From contig NZ_JAHLDU010000017.1 of the NCBI RefSeq assembly GCF_018861905.1, forward strand, positions 1 to 64,000: a DNA stretch of 64,000 nucleotides, given 5' to 3'. Below the pieces are notes generated by a model. The model worked only from the letters and a program-made list of their open reading frames with translations, was not told where the DNA came from and did not search any database. Shown piece by piece: positions 18,056-27,105 of the stretch (its first letter is position 1; every line of letters begins with the position of its first letter). The position numbers were made by a program, and so were the translations under genes. This DNA comes from Clostridium sp. DSM 17811 (GTDB lineage Bacteria; Bacillota; Clostridia; Clostridiales; Clostridiaceae).

Positions 18056-18499
18056 GTGGGATTTGCAATGAGAATTAATTTTGTTGATGTTATTTGCGAC
18101 AATAGTTTAAAGAATACTTATGTAAATGGAGAAAAAAGAGGATTTCTTTTTGATATGCGTTTAAGTAATTATAGAGGACACTATCTTTCATGTATTGATG
18201 AATTTAAAGTTACAGTTGATGGTGAAGAAATTGCTGACGAAAAGGTTACTTTTGGTATAAATAATAAAGAATTTAATGTAAATCAATTTTCTAATTTAAT
18301 AAGTGAATTTTGGCAACTAATTGAACCAGCTCATATAATGGTACATAAAAAGAGCGGCTTAAGTGCTGGAAATCATGATATTAAAGTACACTTAATGTTA
18401 AGAGTTCCCTATATGCCACTATCTGCATCTGCAGAAGACTCGAATTATATGCCATTAGACAGTTGTGGTGAAAAGGTTTTAAGTATTAAAGAAGATTAA
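18056..18499 (+). CDS. C-glycoside deglycosidase beta subunit (DUF6379 family)
   Basis: A 147-residue protein with a GTG start 7 bases after AGGAGG. It matches the small beta-sandwich subunit of C-glycoside deglycosidases (DgpC/DfgB/CarB group, annotated DUF6379), with RGFLFDMRLSNYRGHYLSC near the N-terminus, a VDGEEI turn and a C-terminal MLRVPYMPL strand. In known complexes this subunit packs on the TIM-barrel alpha subunit and helps build the active site; it has no activity alone. The alpha subunit gene follows after 13 bases. No signal peptide, so intracellular. Confidence 0.82.
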   Translation: MGFAMRINFVDVICDNSLKNTYVNGEKRGFLFDMRLSNYRGHYLSCIDEFKVTVDGEEIADEKVTFGINNKEFNVNQFSNLISEFWQLIEPAHIMVHKKSGLSAGNHDIKVHLMLRVPYMPLSASAEDSNYMPLDSCGEKVLSIKED

Positions 18500-18512
18500 A
18501 GGAGGGAAAAAT

Positions 18513-19484
18513 ATGAGTAATATTAAATTAGGTGTAACTCTATATTGTTTTACAGCCGAATATGCAAGAGGAATTTTATCATTTGAAGATTGTGTTCGTA
18601 TTGCTGCACAAATGGGTGCTGAAGGATATGAAGTTGTAGGGACACAAATGAATCCTTCTTATCCATATGTAAGTGATGAATTCTTAGGTTTAGTTCAAAA
18701 TTGTACACAAAAATATGGTATCAAGCCTATTTGCTATAGTGCAAACCAAGATAGAGGTATGATTCCAGGGCGTAACTTAACAGAAGATGAATTATTAGCT
18801 AGTGCTATTATTGATTTGAAAAGTGCACATAAATTAGGATGTAAAATTATGAGGGCTCAATATCTGTTATCTCCAAAAGCACTAGGAAGATTAGCCCCTT
18901 ATGCAGAAGAGTATGGAATAAAAGTTGGTATAGAAATTCATAATCCTGAAACTCCATCAACTCCAATTGTTAAAGAATATATTGAAGTTATTAAAGAATC
19001 AGGTTCAAAATTTATTGGATTGATTCCTGACTTTGGATGTTTTGCAACGAAACCTAATAAACCAATTTGGGATGATGCATTGAAAGCAGGAGCAAAACTA
19101 GAACATTTAGAATTAGCTGCTAAGATGAGATATGATGATGTTCCAAAAGAGGAAACTAGAAAAAAATTAATAGAAGTAGGGGCAGGTGGACCAGTATTTG
19201 GGGCACTTGAAGGAATGTATGGATTCGTGCAGTTTCGTAAAGAACCAGATTTAGAAGGACTAAAAAATATAATCCCATATTGTTTTCACTTTCATGGTAA
19301 ATTCCATTACATGGACGAACAAAACCATGAAGCGAGTATTCCATATCAGGAGATATTACCTGTTATACAAAACTCGGATTTTGAAGGATATATAATGTCA
19401 GAGTATGAAGATCATGCATCTGGACGTGCAATCGAAATGACTAAAAAACATCTTATGATGGAAAGAAAGTTATTGGAAAGTTAA
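18513..19484 (+). CDS. C-glycoside deglycosidase alpha subunit (TIM-barrel, AP endonuclease 2-like)
   Basis: A 323-residue sugar-isomerase/epimerase-fold protein. Candidate divalent-metal ligands in the usual order are Glu141 (GIEIHNPE), Asp173 (IPDFGCF), a His near 259-261 (CFHFHGKF) and Glu297 (MSEYED). It is the expected partner of the preceding beta subunit; in characterised enzymes the pair cleaves the C-C bond of 3-oxo-C-glycosides (for example 3-oxo-puerarin) to an aglycone plus a dehydrated oxo-sugar. The pairing with a DUF6379 protein is the strongest argument against an ordinary sugar isomerase. The aglycone and sugar cannot be predicted. Confidence 0.82.
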   Translation: MSNIKLGVTLYCFTAEYARGILSFEDCVRIAAQMGAEGYEVVGTQMNPSYPYVSDEFLGLVQNCTQKYGIKPICYSANQDRGMIPGRNLTEDELLASAIIDLKSAHKLGCKIMRAQYLLSPKALGRLAPYAEEYGIKVGIEIHNPETPSTPIVKEYIEVIKESGSKFIGLIPDFGCFATKPNKPIWDDALKAGAKLEHLELAAKMRYDDVPKEETRKKLIEVGAGGPVFGALEGMYGFVQFRKEPDLEGLKNIIPYCFHFHGKFHYMDEQNHEASIPYQEILPVIQNSDFEGYIMSEYEDHASGRAIEMTKKHLMMERKLLES

Positions 19485-19507
19485 ATACTTATGAGAGGTG
19501 AAAATTT

Positions 19508-20422
19508 ATGGAATTAGGTTTTATTAGTGCAATACTAGGAGAATTAAGTTTTGAGGAATTAGTAGATTTTACGTCTGAAAATGGATTAGAGTGCCTTGAA
19601 GTTGCATGTTGGCCTAAAGGAAAAGTTGATAGAAGATATGCAGGGGTAAGCCATATTGATGTAAATACTTTAGATGATGAAAAAGCTATTTATATCAAAG
19701 ACTATTGCTCTAAAAAAGGTGTTGAAATATCTTCTTTAGCGTATTATCCAAATACAATTGATGCTGATTTAGAAAAAAGGAAAACATATATTGAACATAT
19801 ATATAAATTAATTGATGCGGCTAGTAAATTAGATGTTAATATGATTACTACTTTTGTAGGACGAGTACCTTCAAAGACAGTAGAGGAAAATTTAGAAATA
19901 GTTAAGGAAGTTTGGCCTCCAATTGTAAAATATGCAGAAGAAAAAGGTGTAAAGATTGCAATTGAAAATTGTCCAATGTTATTTTCAGATAATGAATGGC
20001 CAGGTGGACAAAACCTTATGACATCACCAGCAAATTGGAGAAAAGTTTTTGAAATAATAGATAGTCCCAATTTCGGGATAAACTATGATCCATCGCACTT
20101 TATATGGCAACAAATTGATTATATTAAGCCATTATATGAATTTAAAGATAAGATTTTTCATGTACATTATAAGGATATAAAGATATACAAGGATAAACTT
20201 TGCGATGTTGGAATTATGGCAACACCACTTCAATATATGTCACCTAAATTACCGGGACTTGGCGATGTTAATTGGGGTAAATATGTTTCAGCGCTTACTG
20301 ATATAGGTTACAAAGGATACACATGTATTGAAGTTGAGGATAAAGCATTTGAAGGCTCCGTTGAAGATGCAAAGAAGGCCGTAATTTTAAGTGCAAAATA
20401 TCTTAGACAATTTGTAATATAA
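19508..20422 (+). CDS. Sugar phosphate isomerase/epimerase family TIM-barrel protein
   Basis: A 304-residue AP-endonuclease-2-like TIM barrel, distinct from the alpha subunit upstream. Candidate metal ligands are Glu in IAIENCPM (about 150), Asp in NYDPSHF (about 193), His in FHVHYKD (about 220) and Glu in TCIEVED (about 278). This layout is typical of inositol and keto-sugar isomerases, dehydratases and epimerases. Similar genes accompany C-glycoside clusters, where the released oxo-sugar needs rehydration or isomerisation. That job is inferred from context. RBS GAGAGG, 23 bases after the previous stop. Confidence 0.8.
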   Translation: MELGFISAILGELSFEELVDFTSENGLECLEVACWPKGKVDRRYAGVSHIDVNTLDDEKAIYIKDYCSKKGVEISSLAYYPNTIDADLEKRKTYIEHIYKLIDAASKLDVNMITTFVGRVPSKTVEENLEIVKEVWPPIVKYAEEKGVKIAIENCPMLFSDNEWPGGQNLMTSPANWRKVFEIIDSPNFGINYDPSHFIWQQIDYIKPLYEFKDKIFHVHYKDIKIYKDKLCDVGIMATPLQYMSPKLPGLGDVNWGKYVSALTDIGYKGYTCIEVEDKAFEGSVEDAKKAVILSAKYLRQFVI

Positions 20423-20440
20423 ATACAAGGAGGTAATACT

Positions 20441-21487
20441 ATGAACGTTAAATTAGGGATTTTAGGCTTTGGCGGTATGGGAAAATGGCACGAAGAAAAT
20501 GCCAGAAGAGTTGACCAAGTAGAAATTATAGCAAGTTGTGATATTAAGGAAGAAAAAAGAAAAGAGTCAGAAGCGAGAGGAGTAAAATCCTATGAATTTG
20601 TAGATGATTTTTTAGCAAATCCTGATATTAATACAGTGTTGCTTACAGTCCCAAATTATTTACACAAAGAGATGGCAATAAAAGCTGCTAAAGCTGGGAA
20701 AAATATTATATGCGAAAAGCCAGCAGCACTTAATGTAAAAGAACTTGATGAGATGACACAAGCAGCAAAAGATAACAATGTAATTTTTACAGTGCATCAA
20801 AATAGAAGATGGGATAAAGATTTTCAAATTGTAAAAAAAGTATATGAGGAAAATTTAATAGGTAAAATATTCACAATAGAATCAAAACTTCATACAGCAA
20901 ATGGAAGAATTCATGAATGGCATTTATACAAAAAATACGGTGGCGGTATGATGTATGACTGGGGAGTGCATTTAATAGACCAAACATTATTTATGATGGG
21001 GGATGCACACTTAGTGAGTGTGTTTGCAGATATTAAAAGTATTATAAATGACGAAGTTGATGATTATTTTAAAATTCTAATGAAATTTGATAATGGTATT
21101 ACAGTGCATCTTGAGTTAGGTACTTATATATTAAGTTATCAGCCAAGATGGTTAGTTGCAGGAAATAGAGGAACTTTAAAAATCAATTCATTTGCTTGTG
21201 ATGGTGAGATTTGGAGAACTAGTGAATTATTAGATAAATTACCTGCACAAATTGCAGAAACTGTTGCTGGTCCAACTAGACAATTTGCACCTCAACCTGC
21301 AGGTGTATTGTATTCAGAAGCACTACCGGAAGTGAAAACAGAATGGACAGATTTTTATAAGAATTTTGTTCAAGTAATAAATGGAAAAGAAGAATTAAAA
21401 ATAAAGATTCCAGAAGTAAGAAAAGTGTTATCTGTTATGGAAGCTGCATTTGAATCTAGTGAAACAAACAAAGCTATAATGTTTTAA
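20441..21487 (+). CDS. Gfo/Idh/MocA family oxidoreductase (second)
   Basis: A 348-residue NAD(P)-dependent oxidoreductase. The Rossmann turn LGFGGMGKWH is at 7-16, the CEKPAAL motif at about 91-97 with the catalytic Lys, and a GGGMMYDWGVHLIDQ block near 166-180. It is not a close copy of the first oxidoreductase in the operon. One enzyme may oxidise the bound sugar and the other reduce the oxo-sugar after cleavage, giving a redox-neutral cycle; that division is inference. RBS AAGGAGG. Confidence 0.85.
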   Translation: MNVKLGILGFGGMGKWHEENARRVDQVEIIASCDIKEEKRKESEARGVKSYEFVDDFLANPDINTVLLTVPNYLHKEMAIKAAKAGKNIICEKPAALNVKELDEMTQAAKDNNVIFTVHQNRRWDKDFQIVKKVYEENLIGKIFTIESKLHTANGRIHEWHLYKKYGGGMMYDWGVHLIDQTLFMMGDAHLVSVFADIKSIINDEVDDYFKILMKFDNGITVHLELGTYILSYQPRWLVAGNRGTLKINSFACDGEIWRTSELLDKLPAQIAETVAGPTRQFAPQPAGVLYSEALPEVKTEWTDFYKNFVQVINGKEELKIKIPEVRKVLSVMEAAFESSETNKAIMF

Positions 21488-21527
21488 GTTATTTTATATA
21501 AAAGAAAAAAAGGCGAAGGGAAATCAA

Positions 21528-22469
21528 ATGAGAGAATATGGATTTGGGGTAGATATTGGTGGAACCGCAATAAAAATAGGATTGTTTAAAGTTGATGGAA
21601 CATTATTAGAAAAATGGGAGATAGATACCAATAGAAAGAAAAATGGTAAATATATATTAGAGGATATATCTATGGAAATAGAAAATAAATTAAAGCAAAA
21701 AAAAATAGATAAAAATAGTGTAGTAGGTGTTGGAATTGGTGTACCTGGACCTGTAAGTTGTGACGGAACTGTATTAAAATGCGTTAATTTAGGTTGGGAC
21801 ATATTTAATGTAGAAGAAACTTTGAGCAAAATGATTGATCTTCCAGTAAAAGCTGGCAATGATGCCAATGTTGCTGCATTAGGAGAAATGTGGCAGGGTG
21901 GAGGCAAAGGATATAAAAGTTTAATAATGGTCACACTTGGGACTGGAGTAGGCGGTGGAATTATAATTGATGGTAAAATAATTTCAGGTATACACGGTGC
22001 AGGCGGAGAAATTGGACATATTAAAGTTGTTGAAAATGAAACAGAAGTTTGTGGATGTGGAAAAACAGGCTGCCTTGAACAATATGCATCAGCTAATGGT
22101 ATCGTAAAAGAGTCACAAAAGCTTTTAGAAAATGATAGTAGCCCCTCTATACTAAGAAATCATAGTAAAATAACAGCAAAAGAAATATTTGATGCTGCAA
22201 GAGAGGGTGACGAGTTAGCAAGTAAGTTAGTTGAAGATTTGGGAGAAAAATTAGGAAATACACTTGCAAATGTATCATGTGTATGTGATCCGGAAATTTT
22301 CGTTATAGGTGGAGGTTTATCAAAAGCAGGAGAAATTCTTCTGAATGTAATTCAAAAACATTTTATAAAAAAAGCATTTCATGCTTCTGAAAGAACAAAA
22401 TTTGAACTTGCTACATTGGGGAATTATGCAGGGATTTATGGTGGAGTAAAATTAGTATTCGATATATAA
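21528..22469 (+). CDS. ROK family sugar kinase (glucokinase-like)
   Basis: A 313-residue ROK protein. The ATP phosphate-binding motif VDIGGTAIKIG is at about 8-18, GNDANVAALGE holds the catalytic Asp at about 105, and the ROK zinc site includes GHIKV with CGCGKTGCLEQYAS at about 180-193. It lacks an N-terminal DNA-binding domain, so it is a kinase and not a repressor. It probably phosphorylates the hexose released by the preceding enzymes at C6, feeding glycolysis. It follows the second oxidoreductase by 40 bases, in the same operon. Confidence 0.88.
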   Translation: MREYGFGVDIGGTAIKIGLFKVDGTLLEKWEIDTNRKKNGKYILEDISMEIENKLKQKKIDKNSVVGVGIGVPGPVSCDGTVLKCVNLGWDIFNVEETLSKMIDLPVKAGNDANVAALGEMWQGGGKGYKSLIMVTLGTGVGGGIIIDGKIISGIHGAGGEIGHIKVVENETEVCGCGKTGCLEQYASANGIVKESQKLLENDSSPSILRNHSKITAKEIFDAAREGDELASKLVEDLGEKLGNTLANVSCVCDPEIFVIGGGLSKAGEILLNVIQKHFIKKAFHASERTKFELATLGNYAGIYGGVKLVFDI

Positions 22470-22500
22470 ATATAAATATGACATAGAGGAGATTAAAAAC

Positions 22501-23457
22501 ATGAAAGTATTAGGAATTTCATTTGGTAAAAAGATGGCTAACAATGATATATTAGTAAAAGAAGCATTATTCGGAGCAAAAGCTGCAGGTGCGCAGGTTG
22601 AATTTGTAAATACAGTTAATCTGAACATTGGTCGTTGTACTGGTTGTGGAGCATGTAGTACAGGATTTCAAAAGGGAAAAGATACACAATGTATTATCAA
22701 AGATGATTTTCAAGAATTAGAGGAGAAGATTCTTAATGCGGATGCAATAATTGTAGCTGCTCCAGTGTATGTGCTTGAACCAGTTGGACAATTTAAAGAT
22801 TTTATTGATAGATTTGGACCTCGTCATGACAGTGCAGCAATGCAAGGTGAACAGGATAAACGTATAGTAAGAGGTGAGGTAGATAACCAAGTTGATCCAA
22901 GGTATTTTAAGAAGTTTTATGTTGGGTATATTTCTGTTGGAGGTGCACATACTAAAAATTGGGTTTCTTTAGGAATGCCTACTATGCATACTTTTGGTAT
23001 GTCAATGGCAATGAAAGTTGTTGGAGAAGTTGATGTATATGATATGGGAAGAACAGGAAGTCCAGTATTAAACAAAGATTTAATTAAAAATGTAAATACA
23101 CTAGGAGTTAAGGTTGCAGAAGCAATAGGTAGACCTGATGATGATATAGAATGGTACGGAGAAGAAGGAACTTGCCCAGTATGTCATCAAAATTTAATTA
23201 CATTAAACGGTACAACTACTGTAGAGTGTACAGTATGTGGTATTGAAGGTAAATTAAAAATAGATGGAGAAAGGGTAAATGTAACTTTCTCAAAAGAGCA
23301 ACAAGAGCGTGCCAGAGGAACATACGCAGGACTTAAGGAGCATTATTTAGAGATTCAAGGATTTGGTGCTATAGCAGGACCAAAAATGAAAGCAGCAAAG
23401 GATATATTGCCAGAACTATTACAAAGATATAAAGATTTTGATAAATTAACAAAATAA
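22501..23457 (+). CDS. Flavodoxin-family NAD(P)H-dependent reductase with C-terminal zinc ribbon (paralogue 2)
   Basis: A 318-residue paralogue of the gene at 13103 with the same architecture: LGISFGKKMANND, a CTGCGACS motif at about 45-52, VAAPVYVLEPVGQFKDF at about 83-99, and CPVC...CTVCG at about 223-247. It is the last gene of the operon, 31 bases after the ROK kinase. Its place with two sugar oxidoreductases suggests it handles reducing equivalents or reduces an aglycone intermediate, but there is no direct evidence. Confidence 0.8.
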   Translation: MKVLGISFGKKMANNDILVKEALFGAKAAGAQVEFVNTVNLNIGRCTGCGACSTGFQKGKDTQCIIKDDFQELEEKILNADAIIVAAPVYVLEPVGQFKDFIDRFGPRHDSAAMQGEQDKRIVRGEVDNQVDPRYFKKFYVGYISVGGAHTKNWVSLGMPTMHTFGMSMAMKVVGEVDVYDMGRTGSPVLNKDLIKNVNTLGVKVAEAIGRPDDDIEWYGEEGTCPVCHQNLITLNGTTTVECTVCGIEGKLKIDGERVNVTFSKEQQERARGTYAGLKEHYLEIQGFGAIAGPKMKAAKDILPELLQRYKDFDKLTK

Positions 23458-23488
23458 ATAAAAGACCATGAAAATTCAATAGTCTTTC

Positions 23489-23540
23489 ATAGATCTCTTT
23501 AATAGTTGCTTATACCAAATAAACTACTAAAGAGATCTAT
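23489..23540. promoter_or_regulatory. Long hairpin upstream of the GPH symporter
   Basis: A 19-bp stem with one G-T wobble (23489-23507 with 23522-23540) and 14-base loop, in the gap after the operon. It lacks a good T-tract on either strand, so it may be a processing or protective hairpin rather than a classic terminator. Confidence 0.6.
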
Positions 23541-23554
23541 TATAAAAGCCAATA

Positions 23555-23569
23555 ATGAAAACGTTATTA
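23555..23569. promoter_or_regulatory. cre-like / LacI-family operator upstream of the symporter
   Basis: ATGAAAACGTTATTA matches the catabolite-repression (CcpA) consensus WTGNAANCGNWNNCA except at one position. The same core TAATGAAAACGTT occurs upstream of the ABC importer at 51608-51620. A local LacI-type regulator could use it as well. Confidence 0.5.
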
Positions 23570-23714
23570 TAGATTATTTGGTCATCAGTGAAATAAGTTT
23601 AAAACTAATGAAGGTTGTTGATTTCATAGTATATGGTATTGTTGCCTAATACATTTATTAACGTTGTAATCGTGACCAAACAGATATTATTAATTATGTT
23701 AGGGAGGGTAATAT

Positions 23715-25115
23715 ATGGAAACTAAATTAAGTAATAAGGAAATGGTTATTCAAAAAATGGTTACTAAAAAACTTAGTTTTGGCACAAAAGTTAGTTACGG
23801 TTTAGGTGAATTTGCTTGTAGTATTGTTTGGAGTCTAATAGCATCTTATCTTTTGTTTTTTTATACAGATGTATTTGGATTACCAGGTACCGTTGTAGCT
23901 GTATTATTACTTGTAGCACGAGTATGGGATTGTGTTGTAGATCCATTACTAGGTATAGTTATGGAACATACAAATACTAGGTTTGGAAGGTTTAGACCAT
24001 ATATCCTATTTGGTTCAATAGCTCTTTGTATATTTAATGTATTAACTTTTTATACTCCATCTTTTACTGGCGTATCAAAGATAATCTATGCAGCTGTAAC
24101 ATATTTATTATTAGGTTCAGTTCATTCGCTAGTTAATGTTCCATATGGTGCACTTGCTACAGTTATGACTAGGGATACTAATGAAAGAACTAGTTTAAAT
24201 TCTTTCAGGGGATTCTTTGGAACTATTGCAGGAATTCTTACAGGAGCTACAGTAATGCCTTTAATTCAAATATTAGGTAAAGGTAATAATCAAAAGGGTT
24301 ACTTCTATGCATCAATTGTATTATCATTAATTTCAATGCCTATGTTGTTTATAACATTTAAAAATTGTAAAGAAGTTATAACACCTACAAAGGCAGAAAA
24401 GCCTACAGTAAAACAATCTTTAAAGGCTGCATTTTCAAATAAGCAATTACTGTTGGTATATGCAACTCTATTCTTACTGTTTACTGGTTTATTTGAAAGA
24501 TTAGGAACTTTAATGTATTACTGCATATATTATTTAAAACGTCCTGATTTAATAGCGGTTTTATTTACATTATTATCTGTTTGCATGGCTATTGGTTCAT
24601 TCATACCTTCGATAGCTACAAAACACATTGAAAAGAGTACATTACTAAGAATTGGATTAGTAACAACTGGGATTTCACTTTGTGGCATCTATTTAACTCC
24701 TGAAACAAACATTACAATGATTCTAATCTTGTCAGTTTTTGCATGTATACCATTGGGGATTAATGGTATTATGATATTTAGTATGGTAGCTGACTGTATA
24801 GATGATAATCAACTTAAAACTGGATTTCGTAGTGATGGATCAATATACTCTTTTACAAGTCTTATAACAAAAATTTCGAATGCATTAGTAGGAGCTCTAA
24901 GTGTTACTTTTTTAGGCATGGTAGGTTATGTTGCAAAAGCACAACAGACTGCAGAAGCAGTACATGGAATAAATATTATAGTAAATTTATTACCAGGCAT
25001 AATGTTTTTATTAGCGACAATACCAATGTCCTTTTATGGTATTACTAAAATTAGGGCTACGAAAACTAGTGAAATATTACTTGAAAGACGTAATAAAAGC
25101 ATTACTGAAGAGTAA
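23715..25115 (+). CDS. GPH-family glycoside/pentoside-cation symporter
   Basis: A 466-residue membrane transporter of the glycoside-pentoside-hexuronide family (MelB/XynP-like). After a cytoplasmic N-terminus it begins KVSYGLGEFACS, followed by the family signature WDCVVDPLLGIVMEHTNTRFGRFRPY at about 75-100 (given here only as landmarks: WDxxxDPLLG and RFGRFRPY). About 12 hydrophobic segments follow. It likely imports the intact glycoside or xyloside by Na+ or H+ symport for the intracellular enzymes on either side. RBS AGGGAGG. Two fragments of related transporters lie at 28658 and 32313. Confidence 0.88.
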   Translation: METKLSNKEMVIQKMVTKKLSFGTKVSYGLGEFACSIVWSLIASYLLFFYTDVFGLPGTVVAVLLLVARVWDCVVDPLLGIVMEHTNTRFGRFRPYILFGSIALCIFNVLTFYTPSFTGVSKIIYAAVTYLLLGSVHSLVNVPYGALATVMTRDTNERTSLNSFRGFFGTIAGILTGATVMPLIQILGKGNNQKGYFYASIVLSLISMPMLFITFKNCKEVITPTKAEKPTVKQSLKAAFSNKQLLLVYATLFLLFTGLFERLGTLMYYCIYYLKRPDLIAVLFTLLSVCMAIGSFIPSIATKHIEKSTLLRIGLVTTGISLCGIYLTPETNITMILILSVFACIPLGINGIMIFSMVADCIDDNQLKTGFRSDGSIYSFTSLITKISNALVGALSVTFLGMVGYVAKAQQTAEAVHGINIIVNLLPGIMFLLATIPMSFYGITKIRATKTSEILLERRNKSITEE

Positions 25116-25292
25116 CTTATAATATAATTGATAAATCTAAAAAATTTACTCCTATAATTTTAAGATTAATTGAGATTATAGAAATTATTCCAATTATCAT
25201 TTTATACCATTTCTTCGAAAAAGTATTTTGTAAAGGGTATAGGCGTTGGAGTAGCTAAGGGTTAAATAAAAAGCTGATAAGGAGATTTTAAA

Positions 25293-26969
25293 ATGATAAT
25301 TAAAAATAAAGAAGAAGAGACTTTTAATAACCCAATTTTACCAGGATTTTATCCGGATCCTTCTATATGCCGTGTAGGGGAAGATTATTATATGATTAAT
25401 TCCAGTTTTATGTATTTTCCTGGCATACCAATACAGCACAGTAAGGATCTTGTACACTGGGAACAGATTGGCCATGTATTAGATCACCCATCTCAGTTAA
25501 ATTTGGATGGCGCTGGATTTACAGGAGGAATATTTGCTCCTACTATTCGTTATCATAAAGGTGTGTACTATGTGATAACTACAAATGTAAACAATGGAGG
25601 AAACTTTATTGTAACTGCAACAAATCCATCAGGTCCATGGTCAGATCCATATTGGATAAAGAGAGCACCTGGGATTGATCCTTCTCTCTTTTTTGATGAG
25701 GATGGTAGGGCTTATTATACTGGTACAAGAAGTCCACAAGATCCACAGTATATGGGAGACCAAGATATTTGGTGTCAAGAGCTTGATTTAAATACAATGC
25801 AGCTTATTGGTGAAAGTTATGTACTTTGGAAAGGTGCTTTAAAAAATGCGTATTTTATTGAAGGACCTCATCTATATAAAATTAATAATTTTTATTATTT
25901 AATGATTGCAGAAGGTGGTACTGAGCATTTTCATTCAGTTACTATTTCAAGAAGTAAGGATATTTTTGGACCTTATGAAGGAAACCCTGGAAATCCAATA
26001 TTAACCCACCGCCATCTTGGTAAAAGCTATCCTATTTCAAATACTGGACATGCGGACTTTGTTGAGACTCAAAATGGTGAATGGTGGATGGTTGCACTTG
26101 CTTCTAGGCCTTATGGAGGATATTATAAAAATCTAGCAAGAGAAACATTTCTAATGCCTATGATTTGGGAAGATGGTTGGCCGATTGTAAGTCCTGGAAC
26201 AGGAAAAATAGAGTTTGAATATTCCATTCCAAACCTTACGAAATTTGATGTTGATTCAAGAGCAAATCGTGATGATTTTAATAAAGAAACACTAGATTAT
26301 ATATGGAATAGCATTCGTACTCCAAGAAAACAGTTTTTTAGTCTAACAGAAAGACCTGGTAATCTTAGACTAAAACTTAGAACTCAAGGGATGGTGGATA
26401 TTCTTAAAGCACCACCTTATGATGAAAGTAAGAGACTTTGTTATAAAGAAAAAGAAACGATTGTAGATAATCCTAGCTTTATAGGACGACGTATACAACA
26501 CATGAATTTCGATGCTTGTACAAAAATGGAATTTAGTCCTAAAAACGATTTGGAAACTGCAGGAATTGCAATGGTTCAAGATAATAATCATCAATTTAGA
26601 TTTGAATATTCAATAGAAAATGGAGAAAAAATTATACGCTTAATGAAATGTATAGCTAAAGTGGACATGGATTTTCACGCAAAAACCTTCAGCTATGAAA
26701 ACATAGAAAGTAAGCTTGAACAGAAAGTCTTTAATTCACAAATAATTTATTTAAAGGTATCTGTAAGGGGTCAAGATTATAGTTTCTACTATGGATCATC
26801 TTTAGACTCAATGGAACTGCTAATAGAAAATGTAGATGGTAGGATATTATGTTCTGAAGTAGCAGGAGGGTGTGTAGGAACATATATAGGTATGTTTGCA
26901 AGTAGTAATGGGGTCGCTTGTGATAATATAGCAGACTTTGATTGGTTTGAGTATATAGGCGAAAATTAG
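25293..26969 (+). CDS. GH43 family glycosidase (beta-xylosidase / alpha-arabinofuranosidase)
   Basis: A 558-residue intracellular enzyme. The five-bladed propeller has the three catalytic acids of GH43: Asp in GFYPDPSIC (about 22), Asp in PGIDPSLFF (about 128) and Glu in YFIEGPHLY (about 191). Residues from about 330 on form the beta-sandwich seen in GH43 beta-xylosidases. With no signal peptide it works on imported oligosaccharides or glycosides, removing xylose or arabinose. It follows the GPH symporter by 177 bases with its own AAGGAG site. Confidence 0.88.
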   Translation: MIIKNKEEETFNNPILPGFYPDPSICRVGEDYYMINSSFMYFPGIPIQHSKDLVHWEQIGHVLDHPSQLNLDGAGFTGGIFAPTIRYHKGVYYVITTNVNNGGNFIVTATNPSGPWSDPYWIKRAPGIDPSLFFDEDGRAYYTGTRSPQDPQYMGDQDIWCQELDLNTMQLIGESYVLWKGALKNAYFIEGPHLYKINNFYYLMIAEGGTEHFHSVTISRSKDIFGPYEGNPGNPILTHRHLGKSYPISNTGHADFVETQNGEWWMVALASRPYGGYYKNLARETFLMPMIWEDGWPIVSPGTGKIEFEYSIPNLTKFDVDSRANRDDFNKETLDYIWNSIRTPRKQFFSLTERPGNLRLKLRTQGMVDILKAPPYDESKRLCYKEKETIVDNPSFIGRRIQHMNFDACTKMEFSPKNDLETAGIAMVQDNNHQFRFEYSIENGEKIIRLMKCIAKVDMDFHAKTFSYENIESKLEQKVFNSQIIYLKVSVRGQDYSFYYGSSLDSMELLIENVDGRILCSEVAGGCVGTYIGMFASSNGVACDNIADFDWFEYIGEN

Positions 26970-27105
26970 TAAGAATGACTTAAGAAGAGAAAATTGAACT
27001 GATGAAAAAGGAATATTACAGAAAAAAATCCCATGCACGTATTTTATGGGCAACCGTATCATTTTAGGTCACATTTGAAATATAAAATTATGGAGGAATG
27101 TTTTT

